The notes beneath the pieces were generated by a model, which worked only from the letters and a program-made list of their open reading frames with translations, was not told where the DNA came from and searched no databases. This document shows positions 21,701-34,700 of a stretch of DNA of 64,000 nt, in pieces (within the stretch, counting starts at the first letter, position 1; each line of letters starts with the position of its first letter). The position numbers and the translations under genes were made by a program. Source of the stretch: Halichondria panicea (taxonomy: Eukaryota; Porifera; Demospongiae; Suberitida; Halichondriidae); the NCBI RefSeq assembly GCF_963675165.1, contig NC_087388.1, positions 2,210,800 to 2,274,799 on the forward strand, given 5' to 3'.

Positions 21701-24700
21701 CGAGCGTGTCAGTGATGAGAATGATGATGAAGAGACCAATGAGAGGACGGCACTCATGACAAACAAGAGGGTTAGTACTGCCTGGTAATCACAACCTTTG
21801 TTACAGTATACTAGTGAATTGTATGAGTGTAGATGTACTTGTGATGACTGATCCTTACTCACCTGAAATATCTATTTTCTTCAGAGTTACGGTGTGAGGG
21901 GCAATGAGCAGTTTGCTTTGAGGATCCAGGAACTAGTGAAGGTATATGTACTGCATGCCTGCTCCATGTGTAATACTACAGTGTATGCCTTCACCTGCTA
22001 TACACTATCCATACAATAATGTGCATGTACAAACTCCAATCGCATCCTGCAACTATGTCCAGTAATACCATGAACATTGACGCACTTACACCCCACCCTT
22101 TGTACTACACTCCACACACACCTACACCCACTCTCACAGGTGTTCAATCCTAGCGGCTGTTGCTCGTGCTGCAAGAAGCCCAACGCCCCCGCAGTGGATG
22201 AACTCAGTCTGAATGTGGAAGAAAACCAGATACTGGCACTACTGGGTCACAACGGGGCGGGCAAGACCACCACCATTAACATGCTTATAGGTGAGTGTGT
22301 TGTATATAATATTATTTTCACTAAATATTATAATTGTTTCCTGAGCGTTTCGACCATGATCTCCCGTCTCCCAGGTTTGCTGGAGCCGGACAAAGGAGAT
22401 GCCTTCTTCTACAACTACAGTGTTCGCCACGACCTCGATCTCCTACGAAGCGTGTTGGGGGTGTGTCCTCAACACGACATACTCTGGGGTGACCTGACGG
22501 CGATGGAGCATATGAAACTGTTTGCTCACCTCAAGAACATACCTTCTGAGCAGATGAAGGAGGACATAGCCAATCTGCTGGAGGAGGTCAAACTCACCAA
22601 GGTTAGGGTCAGGCTGGGTAGGAGGTATATAGAGGATAGGGAGTAAGGATAACATGTACAGTACAGTGGTAAGTTTCGTATAAAAACACTTTGGTGTCAG
22701 AGTGTAGCACATTGGATAACCAAGTTCAAAAAATACATCTACGTACATGTGTATGTCATAATTATTACAGAGCATAATAATAATGTGCCACATGTGTTGT
22801 TAGTTGGTTTGCTTTACAATAATTATGCACAGTGTTGTGCCACCATGTAGAAAGTATAGAGGAGACTGTCACTGTAATGTGCATCATTTATGTTATTTAT
22901 GTCTCTCTATAGGTTGCTAATCAGAGGGTGAACACGTACAGTGGAGGCATGAAACGACGACTAAGTGTGGCCCTCAGTTTCCTTGGTGACCCAAAGGTGC
23001 TATTCTTGGATGAGCCCACCACTGGTCAGTGTTGCAATAGATACTAACTACATGTATAATTATGCGTAAATGTGCAGTGTAGTTTCCTATCAGTAAATTA
23101 GGGATTTTCGTAAACGTCACCCAGGTACAAAATAAACAGCAAAACAACTCCTACAAAGGACACCTCTTTTATATATAATACCGGTACATTTCATCGCAAA
23201 ATCCTTTGTTCCACAAAACAGACTTCCATTTTGCACCACTGATACATGTAGTTTGCACATGTATTATATCACGCACTCAATTGTTATAATCACTTGCACA
23301 GGAATGGACCCGAAGATCCGACGTGACATTTGGAACCTGATTCTTCGTTCCAAGAAGAACCGTGTCACTATCATGACTACCCACTCCATGGAGGAGGCTG
23401 ATATCCTGGGAGACTCAATTGCCATCATGGCCAACGGCAGTCTTAAGTAAGGACCGGGCCTATCATAATACATAGCCTTTCTACGTGTACAGTGTACTTG
23501 GCGATTGTAGTGATACACTGGGACCTTGTGTCAACGAACGATCCTTTTTACCATGCCTTTATCCCCCTTGACACATACGTTATACATGTACAGTAATTCA
23601 ACTATTTTGCTTTTTCAGGGCAATGGGCACTTCTGTGAATCTCAAGAACACGTATGCTGGCTACGGTATTGAATTCATAGTGCACCACGACTCAGTTCAG
23701 AACATGATCTCCTTCATAACCGATCAGATACCAGGTGAGTTGTGTATAAGAGATATGACTTGCGCACTATTTTGTTATGTTCTAGAATGGCTTGTTTTCT
23801 GTTCCCGCCTACATGTACATGTGTTTATCTGAATGTTTTCACTAAGCGACGAGATCCAAAACTTAGTGTTAGAGCTCATCATGCAGTCAGTATACAATGT
23901 AGCCTTGCACTCTTCTGATTTAAAATATAGTGGTCAGTGCTATATTTTTCTGTCGCTACCATCCCGTTATCACAGACGCTGTTCTGAAGACTGACCCCAC
24001 TGAAGTGGAGGGTGGGATGCGGTTGACCTTTGGACTACCCCCTAACATGTAAGCTGACCCATGCACTCTGGGTGTTGTGTTTAAACTACATTTGTAGCAG
24101 TGCATTCTTGTGTGTGTTTCTTCGTTGTGCACACATAAAGGGCATATTTTGCTGTTACTGTTCGTATCACATGACTATCACCTATTACATGACTTTTTGG
24201 TTGTGCAGGAACGAGGCTATAGTTCCTTTGTTCAAGACGATTGAAGAGGATCCAAATATTGGCCGTATGGTGGTGGATTATTCCATATCTCAGACCACCC
24301 TCGAAGAAGTGTTCTTCAATGTAAGTAGTCTAAATAGCATTGATCCCAGGGGGCAGTTCTCACAGATAAATCATGAGACGAGGCCATATCAACTAAACTT
24401 AGGTTTAGCTTCGAGTCCCTTTTTAGTTAGTGCCACTTCACAGTGTTCTGCTTACAATGTATGTCAATAATTTATATCACTGTTTTTAACGTCGTTATCG
24501 TACATGTACAGGCATCATGCACTCTTGGTACAGGACGTACATGTATGTGTATGTAAGTAACAGCCACCTTTTTTATGCTCTTGCCCCCTCCCCCCACACA
24601 CACACGTGTAGGTGACAGTGAATGAGTTGTTCAAGGATGCTGCGTACAAACCAGCCCACCTTCAGTCTCAGGGTCAGGGTCACTCTCTCCGCCCCCTCCA

Positions 24701-24752
24701 TGGTGCCTCGGACACGCCCCCCACCAACATGAAGAATGCCATCCCCACATAG
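15733..24752 (+). CDS. ABCA-type half ABC transporter, 26 exons, 918 aa
   Basis: Spliced exons: 15733-15792, 15906-15993, 16103-16215, 16467-16524, 16748-16886, 17135-17235, 17867-17998, 18169-18213, 18975-19075, 19347-19456, 19706-19796, 20054-20107, 20242-20324, 20535-20608, 20873-20961, 21115-21236, 21608-21770, 21885-21941, 22140-22290, 22375-22601, 22913-23024, 23302-23446, 23619-23734, 23976-24048, 24209-24320, 24612-24752. They total 919 codons with every junction in phase. The architecture is TM1 (about 29-49), a large extracellular loop with N-glycosylation sites, five more TM helices (about 230-480) and one nucleotide-binding domain. That domain has Walker [10 protein letters not shown] (596-604), a Q-loop PQHDILW, signature YSGGMKRR (695-702), Walker B VLFLDEP with D719/E720 and H-loop H751. 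All catalytic residues are present. Animal ABCA proteins are usually full-length with two such halves. This one has a single half, like protist and plant ABCA (ATH) proteins, and should work as a dimer. Lipid export is the family role; the substrate is unknown. Confidence 0.93.
15884..15904. repeat. (AC)n microsatellite at a splice acceptor
   Basis: About ten AC units run directly into the acceptor CAG of ABCA exon 2 (exon starts 15906), replacing the usual polypyrimidine tract. Confidence 0.8.
17401..17633. mobile_element. MITE in an ABCA intron
   Basis: The left end (tacagcggaaaagtttcgtg) and the right end (cacgaaatttcccgccatac) form imperfect inverted termini of about 35 bp. The termini resemble the ccgtatagcgg-type ends seen at 25836-26044 and 44010. 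Confidence 0.6.
19674..19700. repeat. (CT)n microsatellite forming a splice-acceptor pyrimidine tract
   Basis: Roughly 13 CT repeats stand immediately before the tgcag acceptor of ABCA exon 11. Poly-C runs play the same role before exon 7 (about 17844-17861) and exon 9 (18961-18970). Confidence 0.8.
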
Positions 24753-25741
24753 TAAATCTTTTGGCTGGTTCATTTCCCTTTTTTCTTCACTCTCTGTGTG
24801 TTATTTATTCAAAATTTGTATACATAGTGTACACTACACAGTGTGTTAATTTGTATGATAATATTATAACTTTGTGTGATAATTATAATTAAAGTACTAT
24901 TTTTAGGGTAACCATTTTTAGAGCCAAACATTATGTTCCTTAAGCATAATTATTACTAAGAGTGTTGTTTCCTCACATTGTATAATTATGTTTCCAACAT
25001 CAGATAAACCGTTTATGTGATCTTTGACTTCAGAGGTTTCAGAGACATAGTACAATTATTGTTGAATCTTTTATCGCTTTCTCAATAGAAAGGCCGTGAA
25101 CTAAACTCAATTGTTTTGTGAGAATCAAACATGTATGTGCTATATGCGAATTTTGCAAGTGTTGATCACTTCGCAAAGTAAAATCACTTTGTTACTTTGC
25201 TCACCAAAATAATGCAATGGTGAATGACATCGTGATGATTTCAGCAGAGGACTTGCATGTACTCATGCAGCTCTTATAGTCGTAGGTCATGATTTGTGAG
25301 GTGGTACGTGCTACTTCTTGTATAATGACTTAGGAAATTAAATATCTTGCAAAAAGGTGGGTGGGGCTGCTGGCATGTGATTAGCTGCAGGTAGAGTTTT
25401 ATTGGATCACCTTAATTTCTGAAAGCCTCTCAGTGGAACAGCTATATCTATATAGTGCTGAGTGTATATATATCTTTGTATATATGAGCAAAGGTGAGCA
25501 TGCATGCTGTAAACACATTTTTAGACTAATGGTTTTTAGGGGTGGGTCGATCAGCTTGTCTGTTGCTAATATTAATATTCAAGTTATAATTGCTATTGAA
25601 GGCTATAAATCTAAGGTTATATACCTAGAGATCTATCCTGCTCTAGAGATTAATTAGTCTTTTGACCAGCTGCATTGCAATTGTATATGTATGTTGGCCC
25701 TGCATTTTGTAATTGTTTATGATTGCTGTTTGCATGCTCAG
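24753..25741. other. Intergenic, no gene seen
   Basis: AT-rich sequence after the ABCA stop. Near 25141-25205 a fragment (gcaagtgttgatcacttcgc) resembles the left half of the MITE family at 61977-62204. No exon with splice signals was recognised before the signal-peptide exon at 25742. Confidence 0.45.
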
Positions 25742-28700
25742 ATGATGTTAAAATGCTTGCTAATGAGTTTGCTGCTGATACAAGGTATGTTGTAGATCTA
25801 TAATAACTCATCTCTCATCTGTGGCTTCTCTGATATCGTATAGCGTGCATTATATTTCGAGGGTATAAATGTTCGCCGTTTTCGCTGATCAAGCATATGT
25901 ACCGCGAACATTTATACCCACAAATTTAATAGCATGTTGCAGAAATTAGGCTGCTATTCCGCGAAAATTAAATCTGCAAAAACCTTTTTAACGGTCAATC
26001 CGCAAAGGTTTATACCATCAAAATAGTATACCCGCTATACGGTAGTTTATCCGCCCTTTCCCTATATGCAGGACTTGCAACCTTGTATCCTGTGTCAGGT
26101 GAGACATCGTCATTCAATTAATACTGTTCTTACTGATGTATAGCTATTAACTCAAATGATAATTATTGTGTATAGCTAATGTAGTTCTCTAGCCAAAAAT
26201 TATACCAGCGAGTTTTCAACTGATTATACAGCTCAAGTACCAGTCATAACAAACGTCCAAGTTAACAACCCTCGCTCTCTAACTGTCACCTGGACTGCAA
26301 TAGCATCATCTAGTGGTTACATTATACGTCGGTATATTCCCAGCACCTCCGACTCCCCAACAGCCAGCACCTCTGGTTCCCCAACAGCCAGCACCTCCCC
26401 AACAACAGCCAGCACCTCTGGTTCCCCAACAACAGGAACGTCAAATATTGTGACAGTAGCGGGCACTTCTAACACATCCTACACATTTTCTGGACTTACC
26501 CCTTATGACTACACCTCTAACGTTGGAGTGACATTCACACTAGCCGTGTTGGCTTACTTTGATTTACCATCCGATTCTGGAGACAGCTCTATTAATGTCA
26601 CTGCTACTCTGCCATGTATGTTATATTTTGCATGTTACTGTATTAGAAAATCAAAATGGTCAGCTAATGCCAAACTGTGGCTTCAATTTCAGTAAAACAA
26701 TTTCAAGCCAATTTCATTTGTAATTGTGTGCTATTGTCGTCGTTTGGCTTTACTACCCCTCTCCCCCCAACACTCACAGTGTGTCCTGGACTATGTGACT
26801 ATCGGACCCACCGTAATGTTTTCGCTGACTGCAGTGTAAACAGCATGACCGACTGCGTTTGTAACCCAGCATTTAGTGGTCCAAACTGCACTGAACCAAC
26901 CTTTGTTCCTCTGCAAGTAGAGTTTGAGCCGTCAAGGATACTCTCTGGAACAGACTACGCACTCCAGGTGAATTTTGTGTTAAGGTAGCTGTCACCAAGT
27001 AATTTTTGTGAGATAGCTATAATAGGGTCGATGAGGCACAAACGGCCCTTAATATTTTCGATTCACCAGAAGTGAAATCTTTGAATACTTGTATAGGTTT
27101 AATGTGTGCCAATTTGTAGAAATGTATTGGGTAATTAATTTTGGGTAGGAAAAATGAATACCCTTTGACCTCTTCCTACAGTATCCCTTACTGTGTATTT
27201 TACACAAAATACGATGACTGTCATTGTTCTCTTGGTGCAGGTGACCTGGCGGGCCCCTGAGCCTATCACTTTAGATGGTCGGCTTGTGAACAGATACGCC
27301 ATAACGTTGAGAAATCAAATTTCTTCCCAGTCAACGATCGTCTTGTCGGATAATACAATTTCTGCTAGCACAAATAGGTATACGTTGTAATTTTAGTGCA
27401 TACTAGCATAACTGAACTGAAACAGTATGGGTTCTGTTATGGACTGGGTACACATCATAAATAATTGTCGTTATTATGACACACTGCAGCTATGAACTAG
27501 CGAACCTCCAATCTGGTGCAGTCTACAGTGTTGAAGTTGCAACAGTATCTGACGTCGATCAAGACCCTCCGGCAGTCATATTACTCAATAACCCCCCGTT
27601 CACTGTGTTTACCCCCGGTCCGGTTGCAACGATCAGCGTCCAAGTTATAGCCTCTAGTCATATCAGCGTGTCATGGTCACCTCCTAATGGCTCTCTCAAC
27701 TATCACTCGCTGCTGCAAGTATGGAGGTACGATCTCTCTATTGTACTCGGTAATACTGTGGTGACATCGTCTGTTTTTGCTGCTGGCGTATCACAAGTTT
27801 CATATGGGATTGGAGAGAATGGTTTTATAGTGGATACATCATACACTGTGGAGATAAGTGCAAGAAATGCAGCCGGCCAGGGTGCAGTGTCATCCTTTGC
27901 CTTTACAATTCCCGGTTAGTCAATGTTTACGTGTTAGTTTGTGTAAGCACAGCTATAGCTAGTTACGTACCTTGCTCAATTGTAATTATACGTATTGTAT
28001 TCAAATTGGCACACAATTAAAGATGCCCTAGCTCTCTAATTCACCATAAACTAGAAAAATGCATGCTTATAATATATACATATGTATGTTAGCTAATATT
28101 AAAGTACTGTAAGTACGACAATGTTCACGAATACAGGTCTACAATGCAATGATAATCAGTATGGACTCCCCAATGCCACCACCTGCTCCAGTTGCCCTAG
28201 CAACAGCATATCGGAAACTGGCTCCACCACAATCTCCGACTGTATCTGTTTGGATTTGTACACGAGGTTGGAGTCAGGAGGAACATTCATCTGCTTTTGT
28301 AAGTAGTTACGCAAGTATAATAGATGATGTTCGAGTCCTTGAGAATTCATTGATAGAAGATCTGTACAGTTGGTTCATGCATGCCTCTTTCAACCCTGGA
28401 TGTATATATGAGTACTCTTATCTACTCTTGATGCTATATACATGCATGCATGCATATATTTATGATCTCTTGGGGACGAGTGTAAGGTATTTGTGAATGT
28501 AGATGCCGAGTATCGATGTGATGGACCATATTTTAATGCATTGTGTCGTTTAGTTGACCCATTGATCAGGGATTGGAAATGGAATGGTGCATGTGATGCT
28601 TTACATTGAATCTGCAGTGAAACCTCGAAAACTATCCGCGTTACGCCCTATGAACGAGGCTATTAAGCAACATTTTTGCCGGGTAACTCGCTCAAAGTAA

Positions 28701-31700
28701 GAAAGTTGTGTTTCCTCGAGACGTCATCTCTTTCAGCAATTTATAACACGCCTAGTCCATGAGCCACGTGTAGTACTTGCTAATGACTGACCACACCCAG
28801 TAAAAAAGACATTCCACTAAAGTTATAAGTTCCCAAGGGCTAATATAGCGTGTGTAAGAGTGCTGGTTAGGTAAGTGAGTTGCACGGGACTAAGCACAGT
28901 TACTTGTAGTTTATTATGCACTGTGTATAGAAAAATAGGTATTGTTGTGATGGCCTTGATTGAACCGCAGATGTTACTCAAGTGGTATAATATACCAACC
29001 GTTTCCAATCCCTCTAATTCTTCAATCTATGGTTGACCCTAACCATAATTATCACCTTTGTCTTGCAATGTTTTTGTGGCACCTTCTCAATAAGAGGATT
29101 CATAAAAATGGCACGGGATAAACTGGATATGAATACCATGAAACCTCTTAATAGGGGACACTGTACATGTACTAAATACATGTACCACTAGTCTCTATTA
29201 AGGACAGCTCTTCTTGTTGTTTTCCCTACTAAAAGATTGTGTTTTCCTCCAAAAATGCATGTTTACCAGACATAAAACATTTGACTAAAGGTCTATGACC
29301 TCTATCCTAATGGTACCTTACAAATTGTCTTTATTTGAAGTTTTCTTTCTCTAGTGTCATACTTCTGTGTATTCAGTTTTAAACATGAACTTAATAATGT
29401 CTGAATTTAGAAATAAGTATAATATTGCAGCGGTTGCTATAATATTATATTTAATGAGTGCTGCAAGCTGCGCTGTGCTATGCCTCTCGCCATTTGATGT
29501 TACGTTATTAATGTTGATTGCAATTGTTGACAATGAATCCACATAGTCATTATAAGGAGGAGGAGCTGAATGGAAACAGAAGTCTAGCTTGATGAATGAT
29601 CTTCCAAGATAGAAGCAACTGCATGTTAATTAGGCCAGGTAAAGTAGATTTTTTGTTTCATCAGCCTCCCTCTTGTGATAAAAATAGCCTCCTCGACTTT
29701 CAAGCATTGACACACCACTTAATTTCTTTGGTAAAGAAGTGACGTGTCATGTATGATTGTACTGATAATCTTATTAATGAGAAAATATTCGGTGTTTCCT
29801 GTGTGTAATTTTGATGATGTAATAGTCTTTATCCACAATAAGTTGAAGTTCGCAATGGCTGCTGTAACTATGGCAGTACAGCTTTGCAGCTCTTTTCTGA
29901 CTCTTGTAACTAACAAAAAGCTAGCGATTCAGTGCAAGGCTAACTCATAAATTGAATAGAAACTTTGTGCGAATAGATGATGCTACGAAAGATTCTGAAG
30001 AGACTGCAACACTGACAGCCTTCACTGTAAGTAAAATTAGCCATAACTGGAGAACAAAGCTTTAAACTGCAAATCCACAAATCAATCCAAGCTATAGAAG
30101 CTGTTAGCTCATCGCATTTCAACCGTTGAGCTGTTATGGCTGGAATACACACACACACAGTCAGCTTTACCGTATCCCTCGTGCGGTTACGCCTCAAGGC
30201 ATAATTATTATTAAGAAAATTACCATGAAAAATGTCTCATGAATATTACATAAACATGTATACTACTGTATAGTGCATATACAATCTATATTCCTAAACT
30301 ATATAGTGAGCCGTAAACTTGATTGTTCTGATCGTAAGTCTTTTATTGGCCTTTCCAGTCATAGTCACAAGGCATATGAAGCTTCACTGCATTTTGATAC
30401 AGTATAATATAATAGAACAGAATACAATTATAAACCCACATTCATTTCATAGCGCTCCGTGCTTTCATCCTGCAATAAATTACACAGTGAAAGGAATATA
30501 GAAGCCTTATAATTATCAGTTGGTATTGTGCATACTCTCAGTGGTGAACTTGGGAATTTACCCATGCAGTCACTGTGTACACCCTCCTGGTACACCCCAT
30601 TAACTGCATGAAATAAGCCCAACACACATAATACTCTAATTATGCCCCAGTGCACATACGCAAGTGAGGTAGTGTGTTTGTGTGTGTGTGTGTAGACTGC
30701 TACAGCTGCTCAAGGATCAATGAAGTGCAGTATAGGCTTCTAGTCATACATTTTAATTCGTGAATTTGCAAAATAATGCTTCGTTCTCGAGTTATGCCTA
30801 GTTTTGCTTACTTGGAATGCCATTGCAGCCTTTTGCAGCCTTTTCAGAAGAGTGTGTAGCAAAACTTGTTCACCGAGTGTTGCTACTCTACTTAGTAGTT
30901 AGCTCGGCAATAGAACGCTAGCTATTGGTAGCTGCAAGAGTGAGAAGAGAGCTGCAAGGCTCTGCTGATGCAGCCATTAATTTTAGACTTAAAATTTTGG
31001 CATTGATCGTTTTTAACAACAATCATGGTCTATCATTACCCACTCTTGAGTTTCCCAAGGCCTGTGATTCTGGATTCTGCCTGCTTGCAGTAAAATTAAT
31101 TAATATTAATGCAAAATGTTCATCATGATAATTATTAGTAGCTTTATGTTATGTAGCTTTGGCATCTCCACCGAGGCATCAGCACCCGCGGCCGGTGCTT
31201 TCATTGTACTACAGTAGAACCTCGATTATCCGGCCCTCGATTATCCGGCCCTCGATTATCCGGAACCTCGATTATCCGGCTTGGCAGTTTTCTTTTTAAT
31301 CAGATTACATAATTCAGAAAATGGGCGTGTCCCTAAAATGCGCATGCGCGTTGCAGCTGTTACCATGGAGACATGCCTGCTTTTCTTTTGCGCATGCGCA
31401 GACAACATGTGGCACTGCTGTTCATCAATAAAGTGGGTGGATCAAGGCGTGGTTTATCTATTCGATTATCCGGCATATTCACTTATCCGGCCTGCTTCTG
31501 GAACCAAGGTGTCCGGATAATCGAGGTTCTACTGTATAGTAAACTCTCACAATACTGTTTTGGCAACACGTGCGTTTGGGACTGAGAGGCTTTGTTTTTT
31601 CGTATACATAATTATTCATTTAATTATAGAATCGCATCCACTTTTGAGACGTATTATACAATACCTGGCATTTATCGTTATTCCTTCTCTCCCAGCACAA

Positions 31701-34700
31701 CATTCCCAGTATGACAACGTTGCCTCCAAAAGAGACTAGAAAGGCAGTAGTTAGTAGCACAGCCAGCAGAGCATTCCCACCACTCTGAGATAGACCAATT
31801 GCAACTGCATGTGAGCATAAATAAATGCACGTGCCAATACTTCAATCATTTGTATATAGGTACTCAATAGAAAAAGTGAGGTACGTGTAGTAGCATATGA
31901 ATGCCCACACTGTTATACAGATTGACTGTAAAATTTTAACTAACTGTGGACGTAAAAATTATGGGTACCTAGTACAATATCTTGTACCTGTAAGTACTGT
32001 GCTGTGTTTTGCAAGTTGCTTGGCATTGTGCACAGTAAATGGGCGTTGTCTATAGTACTACCAAGGGCGTATAAAAGAAGAGAGGGCATGCAACTCCTAT
32101 ATGAGCAGAGTTCAAACGTGGGCGGTTGAATGTGCATGATTGTGCATGAAATGCTAAAAATAAACATTTCTATTTTTAGCACTTCATGCAAATGCACACA
32201 TTCCTCCGCCCACGTTTGAACTCTGCTAGCTACGTGTACTGATAGTGGAGTTGCATGCCCTCTCTTCTTTTATACGCCCTTGGTACTACTGAGTCTGTAG
32301 TAAAGTGAATGTGTCTATTCAGCAAAAAATTTAAATTTGCTAACTTAGTTAGCTAAGCTGTTATAGTGTATATGCATACACATGCAGTACTCTGTTGACT
32401 TGCTATACTTCTGTTTATTTGAGCCAGTATGGCAGTTGTTTTAGTTATAGAAGTGTGCACTAAAGAGCAGTAGAGCTTAGAGGACATAATTATATAAAGA
32501 AAGTTATCAGTGAACACATTCCTGATTAGATCTAGTAACCACAGTAGTACACGGCAGGAAACGCCCATTTACTGTGCACTATGACAAGCAACTTGCAAAA
32601 CACAGTAGCTATTATACTGTAGATAATTAGTTTCACAAGTCAGTAAGTATCATAATTATGTTTATTTTAAGTCTTGTAGAACTAGCCGTAAAAGTGTTAG
32701 GTATATATAAACCTAGTTTATATAATAGTGTCAGCAAACAACACACTCACTGATAGTGTCGGGTGCAGCTGCAACTGCAGGGGGGCAGGTGACTGCGGGG
32801 GGTTCTGTTGTTGGAGATGCATGTGATGTTGTTGTGGTAGTAGTAACAGTAGAGGGGGGATCTAGGCAAAATAACAATTGGTCACTGATCCATAACAAAT
32901 ATCCTCTCATTAATTAAAGATCGACATCAGGGTGTCATACAGGGGGAAAGGGGGGATATCCCCCCCCTAGCTACAATTCCCCCCCCCTTTCAATTATGAC
33001 TGAGTGTCCATAGCTGGGTATTGAAATAACAGTTGACCTTTTTATAGCAAAATTTTCTGGTTACTTTTCTCATTTCCCCCCTCTACTTTAAAATCTTGTA
33101 TGACACCCTGGACATGTTGTTCGATCTTAGACTTTTCACATACATGTAAGCTAGCCATGTATAGTATACATACCACCAGGTGTGCATGAATATTCATACA
33201 CTCGTACTCCTGATACCACCAACTCACCTACAATCTGGATGTTGAATTCCTGTAACGTAAAGCTTTCAGTTTCCTCGAGAGGAAGTATCACCTGTAAGAC
33301 TGGGTGAAGAGTGTACACATACACCACCAATGAGATGTTCTCTCCATGCAAATCGGGGTCTCCGTTGAGACTGACTTCCATCTCTTTACATTTAGTCCCC
33401 ACCGCAACACTTATGCAAGTACCGATATCCAGAGTTAGCAGATGATCCAAGCCATTTGTGCTCCCAGGTTGAATGTTGGCTGTTTTGTAGCCAAGACGAA
33501 GGTCATAGTTACTTATATCCTCAGTGGTGACATTTTTCACTCCAAAGTACACCCTTTTTGTGTCTCCACGAATTACTTCAATCTTTTGCTCTCCAGCAGG
33601 CATTTTGAATGTCTCTGTACAGTGTAAAAGTAGTACACAGTAAATACAGCATCTGCATGTAATACCTGATAGCTATTATAGTCTTAGCTATTCGATCTAC
33701 TAGCTAGATGGCAATTGGCTCACCAATTTCTGAAGACACCATGGTTGCAAGGATCTGAACACTCCATAGCAAAATCCAGTGATTTTTCTTTGCAAACATT
33801 GTGGTATCTAAACAAAAAGCAATTTGAGGATGAGAGAGCTTTACAACAACTTTATACTTGGAAAGCTAAGCTTTTTATATTACAAGAATGCCAATAAAAC
33901 CACAAATATGATAGATCTTATCTAGATGATGTCATCATCAGTCCATTTGTTTTGAAGCTGAGTAAGGTTGCATATTGAACTGCAAGGCCAAAAGCTAAGG
34001 AAAAGGTGAATGCAAACATTTGTTGGCTTGCCAACTAGATCTATACTGTGTGCTAGATTTTTGAGTTAGATTTTTTGTATTTAAATAGATTTGAGTGATA
34101 AAATCATGGTCGCGCTCCGTAGAGTAAATCTCCTCAAATTTTTATGATGTCGTAAATTGCGTATCGTATAAAACTTTATATAGATACGTATAATTCAAGT
34201 ATTTATCTGCTGGGGATCATCAAAGTGCATGCATAGGCGTAATAATATTAATGTTCACTGCATGATGAGTTTCATTGTTTGATAGTTGGGTTGTAAACTG
34301 ATAAGGGCAAACTTCAAAACTCATTTCCCCCTTCCATAATGCTGAACAGATATAGCTCACTTTCAGGTCACCAAGGGTGTTCTGGGAATAGTAAACGGTA
34401 ATAGAGTGCAGAAAGTTATGTGATATGGTGGGATTTCCCAGGGAAAGTACCTGACCTAATAAATTCCTGCAAGTTTGTAATCTTATCACAAGCTTTTGGT
34501 TTTACAGGACTTCGTTGGTTGTCATGTGCTCTCTAAAATGTGTGCATATGTGCTTTTTGTCTCGAAAGTGCTAGACTGGTTCATTGAGCAAATAATTATA
34601 CTTATTTACAGCCATGTAATATATATAGTGGAGCCTTTGATTATGAACACCTTCAGGACCTTTGAAATGTCAAGTCTTTTTATTCTGATTTAATTGGAAT

